A stretch of DNA of 63,589 nt from Acidobacteriota bacterium. GTDB taxonomy: Bacteria; Acidobacteriota; Terriglobia; Bryobacterales; Bryobacteraceae. The notes below the pieces were generated by a model that was given only the letters and a program-made list of their open reading frames with translations, ran no database searches and was not told where the DNA came from. How positions within the stretch are numbered: the stretch's first letter is position 1; the number at the start of each line of letters is the position of its first letter. The position numbers and the translations under genes are program-made. The stretch is from NCBI GenBank assembly GCA_947470805.1, contig CANIVU010000046.1, positions 1-63,589 of the forward strand. Direction: 5' to 3'. Of this stretch, positions 43,069 through 50,599 are shown piece after piece.

Positions 43069-45039
43069 ATGAAACGAAGTGCTTATCCGGCGCTGCTGGG
43101 GATTTTGTTTTCCGGAGCGACGTTGGTATTGGGACAGACGCAGGATGCGGAAGTCACGGGTGACCACGCGGAATGTGTCTTTTTTGGGGCGAAGCGGGCT
43201 CAGTTCATGACCGAGACGATGCGGGCGGCGCGCGGGGCGCGGGCGTCGTTTTCGCAGGAGACGGAAGAGATTGTAGGGCGGCTGGGCGGGTTGCGAGAGA
43301 CGCAGCAGTTTGTGCCGGGCGGGTCGCGGACGTACGCGAACCAGAAGGGATCGGACGCGAATAATCTGATCGACCGGCATATCTTTGGGGTTTTGCAGGC
43401 CAAGGGCGTGCAGCCGGCGGCGCGGACTTCGGATTACGAGTTTATTCGCCGGGCGTCGTTGGACCTGACGGGGCGAGTGCCGAAGCCGGAGCGGGTGACG
43501 GCGTTTGTGAGCGATTCCGATCCGGACAAGCGGGCGAAGTATGTGGACGAGTTGCTGGCGTCGCCGGAGTGGGTGGACAAGTGGGCGATGTTCTTTGGCG
43601 ATTTGTTCAAGAACACCGATCAGATCCGGGCGACGGGGACGTTGCGGCGGGCTGAGGGGCGAGAGGCGTTTTATAGCTGGATTGTGAAATCGCTGCAGGA
43701 TGGGAAGCCCTACAACAAGATGGCGTTTGAGTTGATTGCGGCCGAAGGGGCGAACTCCTGGACGCAGGGCGAGTTGAACTGGCAGATTGGGAATCGGACG
43801 ACGGGCGGGCCGGCGCAGGACAACTTCGACCAGATGGCGTCATCGACAGCGGAGACGTTCCTGGGCAACGCGCATTTCAACTGCATTGTTTGCCACAACG
43901 GGCGCGGGCATTTGGACACGTTGAGCCTGTGGGGGAAGAATTCGAGCCGGATGCATGGGTACGGGTTCGCGGCGTTTTTCTCGCAGACCAACATGGTGCA
44001 GCAGGACCGCGCGGCGCGGCCGGATCCCAATATCTACTACTGGGGCCTGACGACGGTGCGGACGGGAACCTACGCGCTGAACACGACGACCGGGAATCGG
44101 CCGCCGCGGCAGCCGGTGGGTTCGACACGGGTGGTGGCGCCGGCGTATCCGTTCGGGGATGGCGCGGGGCCGAACGCCGGGGAGCCGTTACGGACGGCGG
44201 CGGCGCGGCTGGTGACGACCGATTTTAATTTTTCGCGGGCGGCGGTGAATTACATCTGGAAGGAGCTGATGGTGCGGGGGCTGGTGGAGCCGGTGAACCA
44301 GATGGATCCGGAGCGGCTGGACCCGGACAATCCGCCGCCGGCGCCATGGACGTTGCAGCCGTCGAACGCGGCGTTGCTGCGGGATTTGGCGCAGGACTTT
44401 ATCGACAATGGGTACAACTTGAAATCGCTGATGCGGCGGATTGCGACGAGTGACGCCTACCAGTTGAGCGCGCGGTATGACGGGCAGTGGGACCCGACGT
44501 GGGAGAGCCTGCATGCGCGGCGGCTGGTGAAGCGGCTGTGGGCGGAAGAGGTTTACGACGCGATTGCGCAGACCTCCAACATGCCGGGGCCGGTGGTGAT
44601 GACGACTTCGACACGGGTGCCGAACGGGCCGGTGGCGGATACGCGGACGGTGCAGTGGGCGATGCAGACGACGAGTCCGGCGTCGCGGGGCGGGGCGGCC
44701 GCCTTCTTGAATCCGTTCTATCCGGGGGACCGGGAAGACACGGAGCGGCGGCGGGACGGCAGCGACCAGCAGGCGTTGACGCTGATGAACAACGCGTTTG
44801 TGATGAACCGGACGCGATCGGCGACGGTGGCCGGGCAGGACACCTTGTTGAAAAAACACATCAATAAGACGGACCGGGAGTTGATCGACAACTTGTATTT
44901 GACGGTGCTTTCGCGGTTGCCGAACGAGAGTGAACGGGCGACGGCGGCGGGCGCGTTGACGTCGGGCAACCGGTCGCAGGCGGCGGAGAATTTGCTGTGG
45001 TCGCTTTATAACAAAGTCGACTTTTTCTTCAACTACTAG
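43069..45039 (+). CDS. DUF1549/DUF1553 heme-motif protein, copy B
   Basis: The 656-residue exported protein is a close paralogue of the one at 33873: the mature N-terminus has AECVFFGAKR and FVPGGSRT, DUF1549 has DYEFIRRASLDLTGRVPKPE and the heme-type C272-IV-C275-H276 (CIVCHNGRGHLDTLSLWGK), and DUF1553 ends LLWSLYNKVDFFFNY. The frame runs up to 42949, but the ATG at 43069 directly precedes the signal peptide (SAYPALLGILFSGATLVLG). A DUF1501 gene follows after 21 bp. Function unknown. Confidence 0.89.
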   Translation: MKRSAYPALLGILFSGATLVLGQTQDAEVTGDHAECVFFGAKRAQFMTETMRAARGARASFSQETEEIVGRLGGLRETQQFVPGGSRTYANQKGSDANNLIDRHIFGVLQAKGVQPAARTSDYEFIRRASLDLTGRVPKPERVTAFVSDSDPDKRAKYVDELLASPEWVDKWAMFFGDLFKNTDQIRATGTLRRAEGREAFYSWIVKSLQDGKPYNKMAFELIAAEGANSWTQGELNWQIGNRTTGGPAQDNFDQMASSTAETFLGNAHFNCIVCHNGRGHLDTLSLWGKNSSRMHGYGFAAFFSQTNMVQQDRAARPDPNIYYWGLTTVRTGTYALNTTTGNRPPRQPVGSTRVVAPAYPFGDGAGPNAGEPLRTAAARLVTTDFNFSRAAVNYIWKELMVRGLVEPVNQMDPERLDPDNPPPAPWTLQPSNAALLRDLAQDFIDNGYNLKSLMRRIATSDAYQLSARYDGQWDPTWESLHARRLVKRLWAEEVYDAIAQTSNMPGPVVMTTSTRVPNGPVADTRTVQWAMQTTSPASRGGAAAFLNPFYPGDREDTERRRDGSDQQALTLMNNAFVMNRTRSATVAGQDTLLKKHINKTDRELIDNLYLTVLSRLPNESERATAAGALTSGNRSQAAENLLWSLYNKVDFFFNY

Positions 45040-45060
45040 GGCAAACGGGAGAACACGACC

Positions 45061-46461
45061 ATGCACAACGAAGAGAAATTTCGACAGTTTGTGGCGAAGA
45101 ATCCGCATCCGCACGTGCCGTTCTATGCGCGGCCGGCGGGGAGCCGGCGGGACTTTTTCCGGCTGGCGGGGGCCGGAGTTGCGGGGAGTTTCCTTGCTTC
45201 GCAATCGCTGCAGGCGCAGACGATTAAGGGCCAGAACGTGAAGATGAAGAACACGGCGAAGAACGTGATCTTCATTCTGCTGACGGGGGCGCCGAGCCAC
45301 ATTGACACGTTCGACTTGAAGATGACCGACGGGATTACGCCGAAGACATTTAACCCGGCGAGTTTGAAGGGCGTGCAGTGGAACTCGGGCGTTTTCCCGA
45401 AAATGGCCGCGCAGTTTGACGACATTGCGGTGGTGCGGTCGGCGCGGGCGTGGGCGGCGCAGCATACGCTGTCGCAGACCTGGGTGCAGATTGGCCGGAA
45501 TCCGGCGGCGGTGCTGGGCGATGTGGCGCCGAATATGGGCGCGATTGTTTCGATTGAAAAGCGCAACGAGCGGACGCCGAGTCAGATCTTCCCGACGTTT
45601 TTGGCGTTGAATTCCGATGGGGCGATCGGGGCCGGGTACCTGCCGGCGTCGTATGAGCCGTTCAAATTTACGCCGAGCACGGCTGGGCTGCCGAACACGA
45701 CGAACGCCGATGGCGGGACGCGGTTCGACACGAAGTACACGCTGCTGCAGGGGCTGGATAATCCGCTGCGGGTGAATTCGCCGTATGGGGATCCGATGAC
45801 GGATTTCGGGGCGTTTTATCAGGCGGCGCGCGGGTTGATGTACAACGCGGCGGTGGATAAGGCGTTTAAGTATTCGGCGACGGATAGCGCGCGGTATGGG
45901 AATACGTCGTTCGGCAACGCGCTGTTGACGGCACGGCAGGTTCTGGAAGCCAACATGGGCACGCGGTATGTGCAGGTGTCACTGGGCAGTTGGGACATGC
46001 ACAACAACATCTACTCCATGCAGGCCGGGCAGAGCTCGATCTTCACGATGGGGAAGGTGCTGGACGATGGGTTGGGCGCGCTGCTGGCCGATTTAAAGGC
46101 GAGCGGGCAGTTGAAGGAGACGCTCATTGTGATGATGGGCGAGTTCGGGCGGACGGTGGGGCCGTTGTCGGCGACCGCCGGGCGCGACCACTACACGCAG
46201 CAGTTTGTGATGTTCGCCGGTGGCGGCGTGAAGGGCGGGCGGGCGATTGGATCGACCGACGCGACTGGCGCGCGGACGGAGGAGTGGGGCTGGAGCGGGG
46301 AGCGGGATGTGCGTGTGGAGGATGTGGAGGCGACGATCTATTCGGCGCTGGGCATCAACTGGACGAACATCCGGTATGACGATCCGTTCGGGCGGGGTTT
46401 CGAGTATGTCCCGTTTGCCAATGATGGGTTGTACAAGCCGATTGACGAGTTGTGGGGATGA
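45061..46461 (+). CDS. DUF1501 family Tat-exported protein, copy B
   Basis: The 466-residue paralogue of the protein at 35765 has the twin-arginine region SRRDFFRLAGAGVAGSFLAS, then FILLTGAPSHIDTFDLK, VVRSARAWAAQHTLSQTW, YVQVSLGSWDMHNNIY, LIVMMGEFGRTVGPLSA, RDHYTQQFVMFAGGGVKGG and FEYVPFANDGLYKPIDELWG. It has the same probable sulfatase-like fold and unknown activity. The operon pair (DUF1549/1553 then DUF1501) is repeated about 9 kb from its copy. Confidence 0.9.
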   Translation: MHNEEKFRQFVAKNPHPHVPFYARPAGSRRDFFRLAGAGVAGSFLASQSLQAQTIKGQNVKMKNTAKNVIFILLTGAPSHIDTFDLKMTDGITPKTFNPASLKGVQWNSGVFPKMAAQFDDIAVVRSARAWAAQHTLSQTWVQIGRNPAAVLGDVAPNMGAIVSIEKRNERTPSQIFPTFLALNSDGAIGAGYLPASYEPFKFTPSTAGLPNTTNADGGTRFDTKYTLLQGLDNPLRVNSPYGDPMTDFGAFYQAARGLMYNAAVDKAFKYSATDSARYGNTSFGNALLTARQVLEANMGTRYVQVSLGSWDMHNNIYSMQAGQSSIFTMGKVLDDGLGALLADLKASGQLKETLIVMMGEFGRTVGPLSATAGRDHYTQQFVMFAGGGVKGGRAIGSTDATGARTEEWGWSGERDVRVEDVEATIYSALGINWTNIRYDDPFGRGFEYVPFANDGLYKPIDELWG

Positions 46462-46485
46462 CGGCTGTTGGTATGCTGGAGCCGT

Positions 46486-46701
46486 ATGACTAAGGTTCAA
46501 TTGCGCTACGAGTTGCTTCGCCCGCTGGACGAGACTCTGATGAAGCGCATCTCCGATGCGCACGGAATTTACGGGTTCCAGAAGATTGAAGTGGAGCCTT
46601 CGCTGGATCATATTCTGGTGGAGTATGACGCTTCGCGGTTGTCGCGGAGTGGCATGGAAGCCAAGTTGCACGGCGCGGGGATTCCGGTTAAGGCGCTGTA
46701 G
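46486..46701 (+). CDS. Small HMA-fold-like protein without CxxC
   Basis: This 71-residue protein (MTKVQLRYELLRPLDETLM ... VEYDASRLSRSGMEAKL) has the beta-alpha-beta-beta-alpha-beta pattern and the VxYDxxxxS...L..AGIPV ending of heavy-metal-associated domains. The metal-binding CxxC loop is absent (LRPLD at that place). It may act as a small regulator or protein-binding module rather than as a metal chaperone. A TTG at 46468 gives a longer frame; the ATG fits the domain. It is 24 bp after the DUF1501 gene and may be co-transcribed. The nearby czc operon makes a metal link tempting but unproven. Confidence 0.65.
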   Translation: MTKVQLRYELLRPLDETLMKRISDAHGIYGFQKIEVEPSLDHILVEYDASRLSRSGMEAKLHGAGIPVKAL

Positions 46702-46723
46702 TTTTCAGGCTGGGTTGCGGGGG

Positions 46724-46826
46724 CTGGGGACACCCGGCCTGCGCGCGGGTGTTTGCGGGCGGGTTTGGCGTCTGGGGACACCCGGCCTGCGCGCTGTCGC
46801 GCTCGGCGCGCGGGCGTCCCCGTGGG
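46724..46826. repeat. Double GGGGACACCCGGCCTGCGCG repeat
   Basis: Two copies start at about 46726 and 46774; the second is preceded by GGCGTCT, as at 37195. The right side (CGGGCGTCCCCG) can pair with the GGGGAC of the second copy. The spacer 46702-46868 holds no gene. Confidence 0.75.
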
Positions 46827-46868
46827 TGTTTGGGTTGCCATGGGGAAAACTGAATGGGCCGCATTGGG

Positions 46869-47840
46869 CTAGCGAGGGGCGACTTTGGCGTCTTGCTGGA
46901 TGCAGAGGTTGGCCAGGCAGGCGCGCCAGGTGTTTTGGGTGAGTTGGAAGTCCATGTCCTTTTCGGGCGGGAGTTCTTTGGCCGTGGCCCAGCGTTTGTG
47001 GGCCCTGCGGTAGTCGTGTTGGCGCTGATAGTAGGCTTGCAGGCGCATGCGGGTGGGGTATGCTGGGTCGGGGGCCAGGGTGCCGGGTTTTTCGGCGAAT
47101 TGGACGTAGCCCCAGTGTTCGGGGAGATGCATGTTCACCTTGCCTTGCGGTGACCAGACCCAGTTGTCCTCCTTCGTGTTGGGGACGCGGCGGTATTTGC
47201 CTTCGTGGATTTCGTGATGCCATTCGACGCGGGAGAAGTTGACTCGCCAGGTGTCGTTGGGCTTGGGGGGCAGGGGCATGTGGGCCGCCTTTCCGAAGGC
47301 CGTCCAGGGGATGGCGATTTCGAGGGTCCAGCCTTTGTCGGTATCGGTGTGATTGTTGATGGTTCCCTGCACCTGGACGGCGGTGCGGAGGCCGGGGATC
47401 TCCCAGCTGTTGTCGGCCGAGCCGCCGTCTTTATAGGGCTTGGGGAGGAAGAGGTCCCAGGTGGTGTTGAGGGCGTTCATTTCGAATTCGAAGTATTCGT
47501 GGGAGTCGGAGTTGGGATCGATGAAGAGTTCGAAGTCGTTGTCGTGGAAGATGACGGAGTCGTGCTTGGTGAGGGTGCCCCAGACGTGGGGTTCTTCGAG
47601 TTCGGCGGCGATGTAGAAGTACTTTTCGTCCCACTGCATTTTGGCGCGGGTTTGGAAGCGGGGTTTGGTTTTTTGCGGGCCTTCGATGTCGAGGAAGAGG
47701 GAGGTCCAGGGGGCTTGTTGCCACTGGGCGTCGAGGTGACCGTCGATCTTGATTGGCTGGAGGGCGCGGGGGGCGACGTAGCTGTTGGGCTGGGCGGCGA
47801 GGGCGAGGAGGGCAAAGGGTAGGATGAGGAAGAACCGCAT
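46869..47840 (-). CDS. Secreted CBM9-like carbohydrate-binding protein
   Basis: This 323-residue protein has a signal peptide (MRFFLILPFALLALA) and a CBM9/DOMON-like beta sandwich: LQPIKIDGHLDAQWQQAPW, AKMQWDEKYFYIAAELEEPH, FELFIDPNSDSHEYFEFEMN, WTLEIAIPWTAFG and TWRVNFSRVEWHHE. In this family the domain binds sugars or supports enzymes acting on polysaccharide; no catalytic domain is attached. The C-terminal 70 residues are helical and basic. It is divergent from an alpha/beta hydrolase gene with starts 12 bp apart, suggesting shared control. Confidence 0.86.
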   Translation of the reverse strand: MRFFLILPFALLALAAQPNSYVAPRALQPIKIDGHLDAQWQQAPWTSLFLDIEGPQKTKPRFQTRAKMQWDEKYFYIAAELEEPHVWGTLTKHDSVIFHDNDFELFIDPNSDSHEYFEFEMNALNTTWDLFLPKPYKDGGSADNSWEIPGLRTAVQVQGTINNHTDTDKGWTLEIAIPWTAFGKAAHMPLPPKPNDTWRVNFSRVEWHHEIHEGKYRRVPNTKEDNWVWSPQGKVNMHLPEHWGYVQFAEKPGTLAPDPAYPTRMRLQAYYQRQHDYRRAHKRWATAKELPPEKDMDFQLTQNTWRACLANLCIQQDAKVAPR

Positions 47841-47851
47841 TGGAGATATTT

Positions 47852-48808
47852 ATGGCACAGATCGCGCGAATTGTCTGGTTGTTGTTGCTGGTTGTGCCTG
47901 CTTTCGGACAGGGGCGGGCGGAGTTGCTGGCGAAGATGGAGGCGGCGATGGGGCCGATGCCGCGACTCGACCGGGCGCGGCCGTTGGGGATAGCGGTATT
48001 GGCTACGGAGGATGCTGGCACGTATACGCGGACGAAGATTACGTATGAGCCGGAGGCGGGGCGGAAGGTGTTTGCGTGGTTGCTGGTGCCGAAGGGGGGC
48101 GGGCGGCGGCCGGCGGCGCTGGCGTTGCACCAGACGACTCGCATTGGGAAAGACGAGCCGGTGGGGTTGGGCGGGAAGGCGAATTTGCAGTATGCGCGGG
48201 AGCTGGCAGAGCGGGGGTGGGTGGTGTTAGCGCCGGATTATCCGTCGTTTGGGGATGACGGGACGGATTTTGCTCGCGATGTGTATGGGAAGGGGTATGC
48301 GAGCGGGACGATGTATGGGATTGTGAATCACGTTCGCGGGGTTGATTTGCTGGCGGGGCATCCGCGGGTGGACAAGCGGCGGATTGTGGCGATTGGTCAT
48401 TCGTTGGGCGGGCATAACGCGCTGTTTGTGGGAGCGTTTGACGAGCGGATCCGGGCCGTTGTGACCAGTTGCGGGTTTACGGCTTTTGCGAAGTATTATG
48501 GCGGGAATTTGAAGGGCTGGACGTCGACGCGATATATGCCGCGGATCAACGATTTGTACGGGAATAGCTCGGCGAAGGTGCCGTTTGATTTCACCGATGT
48601 TTTGGGAGCGATCGGGGGGCGGGCGGTGTTTGTGAATGCGCCGATGCGGGACGCGAATTTTGAGGTGTCCGGGGTGGATGATGTGACGCGGGCGGTGGCG
48701 GGGCGGTTCGGGAAGGGGCGACTTGTGGTGGAACATCCGGAGGCGGAGCACGATTTTCCGGAGGCGGTGCGGCTGCGGGCGTATGATTTCCTGAAGAAAA
48801 CAAAATAG
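47852..48808 (+). CDS. Secreted alpha/beta hydrolase (dienelactone-hydrolase/acetyl-xylan-esterase type)
   Basis: The 318-residue protein has a signal peptide (IARIVWLLLLVVPAFGQ), a beta-strand core (FAWLLVPKGGGRRPAALALH), the nucleophile elbow GHSLGGHNALF, and a catalytic His in VVEHPEAEHDFPE. The overall layout is that of secreted DLH-like or xylan esterase-like enzymes; deacetylation of polysaccharide is a reasonable guess given the CBM9-like neighbour. A TTG at 47840 is an alternative start, but the ATG at 47852 begins the signal peptide. Confidence 0.85.
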   Translation: MAQIARIVWLLLLVVPAFGQGRAELLAKMEAAMGPMPRLDRARPLGIAVLATEDAGTYTRTKITYEPEAGRKVFAWLLVPKGGGRRPAALALHQTTRIGKDEPVGLGGKANLQYARELAERGWVVLAPDYPSFGDDGTDFARDVYGKGYASGTMYGIVNHVRGVDLLAGHPRVDKRRIVAIGHSLGGHNALFVGAFDERIRAVVTSCGFTAFAKYYGGNLKGWTSTRYMPRINDLYGNSSAKVPFDFTDVLGAIGGRAVFVNAPMRDANFEVSGVDDVTRAVAGRFGKGRLVVEHPEAEHDFPEAVRLRAYDFLKKTK

Positions 48809-48821
48809 CTCTTTTTCGGCT

Positions 48822-48843
48822 TTTACAACTTTTTTACAAGTTG
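48822..48843 (+). promoter_or_regulatory. Two 11-bp direct repeats, candidate operator for the winged-helix regulator
   Basis: TTTACAACTTT (48822-48832) is followed directly by TTTACAAGTTG (48833-48843), identical at 9 of 11 positions. An 11-bp direct repeat is the usual site form for PhoB/OmpR winged helices. It ends 38 bp before the regulator start. The inner bases also form CAACTT...AAGTTG. Confidence 0.55.
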
Positions 48844-48881
48844 CGAACGACCTACATCGCGAAACCCCATAATCTACCCTC

Positions 48882-49241
48882 ATGGAGCGCACGACGATGT
48901 ACCGCGATGAACACCTTTCGATCGAACAAACCGGGCCGGTGGAGCTGGACAGCCGCCGTTTGACCCTGACTCGCAAAGAGTTTGAACTGCTGACGATGCT
49001 GGCGCGCAACGCCGGTGAAATCGTGCCACGGGACATTCTGCTGAGCACCGTTTGGGGCTACTGCGAAGGGACCCGGACGCGGACTCTGGACGTGCACATT
49101 CGGCGGCTGCGCCGGAAGCTGGGTGAATTCGGCGACACGTACATTCAGACGGTGTTTGGCGTGGGCTACCGGTTTGAGCGGTATCGCGCGGCGCGTCCGT
49201 TGCTGACCTACTCCATGCCTGCTTACGCGGCGACGGCGTAA
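48882..49241 (+). CDS. Stand-alone OmpR/PhoB-type winged-helix DNA-binding protein
   Basis: This 119-residue protein consists of the Trans_reg_C domain alone: LDSRRLTLTRKEFELLTMLA, the recognition helix TRTRTLDVHIRRLRRKLG and the wing YIQTVFGVGYRFERY. The receiver domain that normally precedes it is missing, and the 20-residue N-terminus is too short to hold one, so activity cannot be set by phosphorylation of this chain. No histidine kinase is adjacent; a minimal kinase lies 1.4 kb downstream beyond aroA. Regulation may be through its own abundance, with an 11-bp direct repeat upstream as a possible site. Confidence 0.88.
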   Translation: MERTTMYRDEHLSIEQTGPVELDSRRLTLTRKEFELLTMLARNAGEIVPRDILLSTVWGYCEGTRTRTLDVHIRRLRRKLGEFGDTYIQTVFGVGYRFERYRAARPLLTYSMPAYAATA

Positions 49242-49302
49242 GAGATTTTCTGGCTGCATGGGCAGCGGCGGCCGGTTTGGCCGTTACAATAAGAGATTGC
49301 CC

Positions 49303-50589
49303 ATGCAGGTTCGAATTGCTCCATCGAAAGCGCTTGGCGGCGCGATCCGCCTTCCTGGTGATAAATCGATTTCCCATCGATACGCCATTCTTGCCGCGAT
49401 TGCGGAGGGGACCACCACGCTGAAGAATTTCTCTTCGGGCGCGGATCCCCACTCTACTTTGGGATGTGTGCAGTCCCTGGGGATTGTGGTGGAGACGGGG
49501 GAGGGCGAGATTAAAGTGCATGGCCGCGGTTTGCGCGGGCTGCAGGCGCCGGCGGGCCAGTTGGACGCGGGGAACTCCGGATCGACGATCCGGATGCTGA
49601 GCGGGGTGCTGGCGGGGCAGCCGTTTGCTTCGACAATTTTCGGCGATGAGTCGTTGTCGCGGCGGCCGATGAAGCGGATCATGACGCCGTTGACGCAGAT
49701 GGGCGCGCGGATTGAGGCCGTTGACGGGACGTACCCGCCGATTACGATTTACGGCACGCGGGACTTGAAAGCGATTGCGTATGAGACGCCGGTGGCGTCG
49801 GCGCAGGTGAAGAGCTGTGTGTTGTTTGCGGGGTTGTCGTGTGCGGGCGAAACCTCCGTTACCGAGCCGTTGAAGACGCGCGACCACTCCGAGATTGCGA
49901 TGCGCGAGTTTGGCGCCGATATTAAGACCATTGGCCGGACGACGACGGTGGTGGGCGGGAAAGAGCTGGAGGGGCGGGAGCTGTATGTGCCCGGGGACCT
50001 TTCCGGCGCGGCGTTCTTCCTGGTGGCGGCGATGATGAATCCGGAAGCGAATGTGATTTTGTACGACGTGGGCGTGAACCCGTCGCGGACGGCGTTGATT
50101 GATTTCCTGGTGGGCGGCGGCGGACAGGTGAAAGTTCTGGACGTGCGGTCGTCGGGCGGGGAGTTGGTTGGCGATTTGCAGGTACGGAACTCGAAGTTCC
50201 AGGGCGGGGAGATTTCCGGCGGGCTGACGGCGGCGTTGATTGACGAGATTCCGGTGTTGGCGGTGCTGGGCGCGACGAGCGAGAACGGGCTGACGGTGCG
50301 GGATGCGTCGGAGTTGCGCGTCAAAGAGACCGACCGGATTGCCACGGTTGCCGAGAACCTGCGGCGGATGGGCATTGAGATTGAGACGGCGGCCGATGGG
50401 TTCCACATTCCGGGTAAGCAGACGTTCCGGGCGGCGGAGGTGGACAGCTTCGGGGATCACCGGATTGGCATGGCGTTTGCGGTGGCCGGGCTGGTGGCCG
50501 AGGGCGGGGAGACGGTGGTGAACGAAGCCGAGGCGGCGAGCGTTTCCTTCCCCGAATTCTTCAGCTCGTTGGAATCGATTCGGACGTAG
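49303..50589 (+). CDS. aroA: 3-phosphoshikimate 1-carboxyvinyltransferase (EPSP synthase), class II-like
   Basis: This 428-residue cytoplasmic enzyme joins shikimate-3-phosphate and phosphoenolpyruvate in aromatic amino acid synthesis. Visible motifs are PGDKSISHR (K21), LDAGNSGSTIRML, SLSRRPMKRIMTPL, the catalytic IDEIP loop and the ELRVKETDRIATVAENL active-site segment. PGDKSISHR and SRRPM-R match the class II type found in Bacillus and Agrobacterium CP4, not the class I PGSKS/TVSNR type. The GNSGS loop keeps a Gly at the position linked to glyphosate binding, so tolerance cannot be claimed. The frame extends to 49258, but the ATG at 49303 fits the family. Confidence 0.95.
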   Translation: MQVRIAPSKALGGAIRLPGDKSISHRYAILAAIAEGTTTLKNFSSGADPHSTLGCVQSLGIVVETGEGEIKVHGRGLRGLQAPAGQLDAGNSGSTIRMLSGVLAGQPFASTIFGDESLSRRPMKRIMTPLTQMGARIEAVDGTYPPITIYGTRDLKAIAYETPVASAQVKSCVLFAGLSCAGETSVTEPLKTRDHSEIAMREFGADIKTIGRTTTVVGGKELEGRELYVPGDLSGAAFFLVAAMMNPEANVILYDVGVNPSRTALIDFLVGGGGQVKVLDVRSSGGELVGDLQVRNSKFQGGEISGGLTAALIDEIPVLAVLGATSENGLTVRDASELRVKETDRIATVAENLRRMGIEIETAADGFHIPGKQTFRAAEVDSFGDHRIGMAFAVAGLVAEGGETVVNEAEAASVSFPEFFSSLESIRT

Positions 50590-50599
50590 GGGCTTTCCG

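Noticed and set aside
49303-50589. Glyphosate-tolerant EPSP synthase
   Set aside because: Class II-like motifs are present, but tolerance depends on residues and kinetics that cannot be judged here; the binding-loop Gly is retained.
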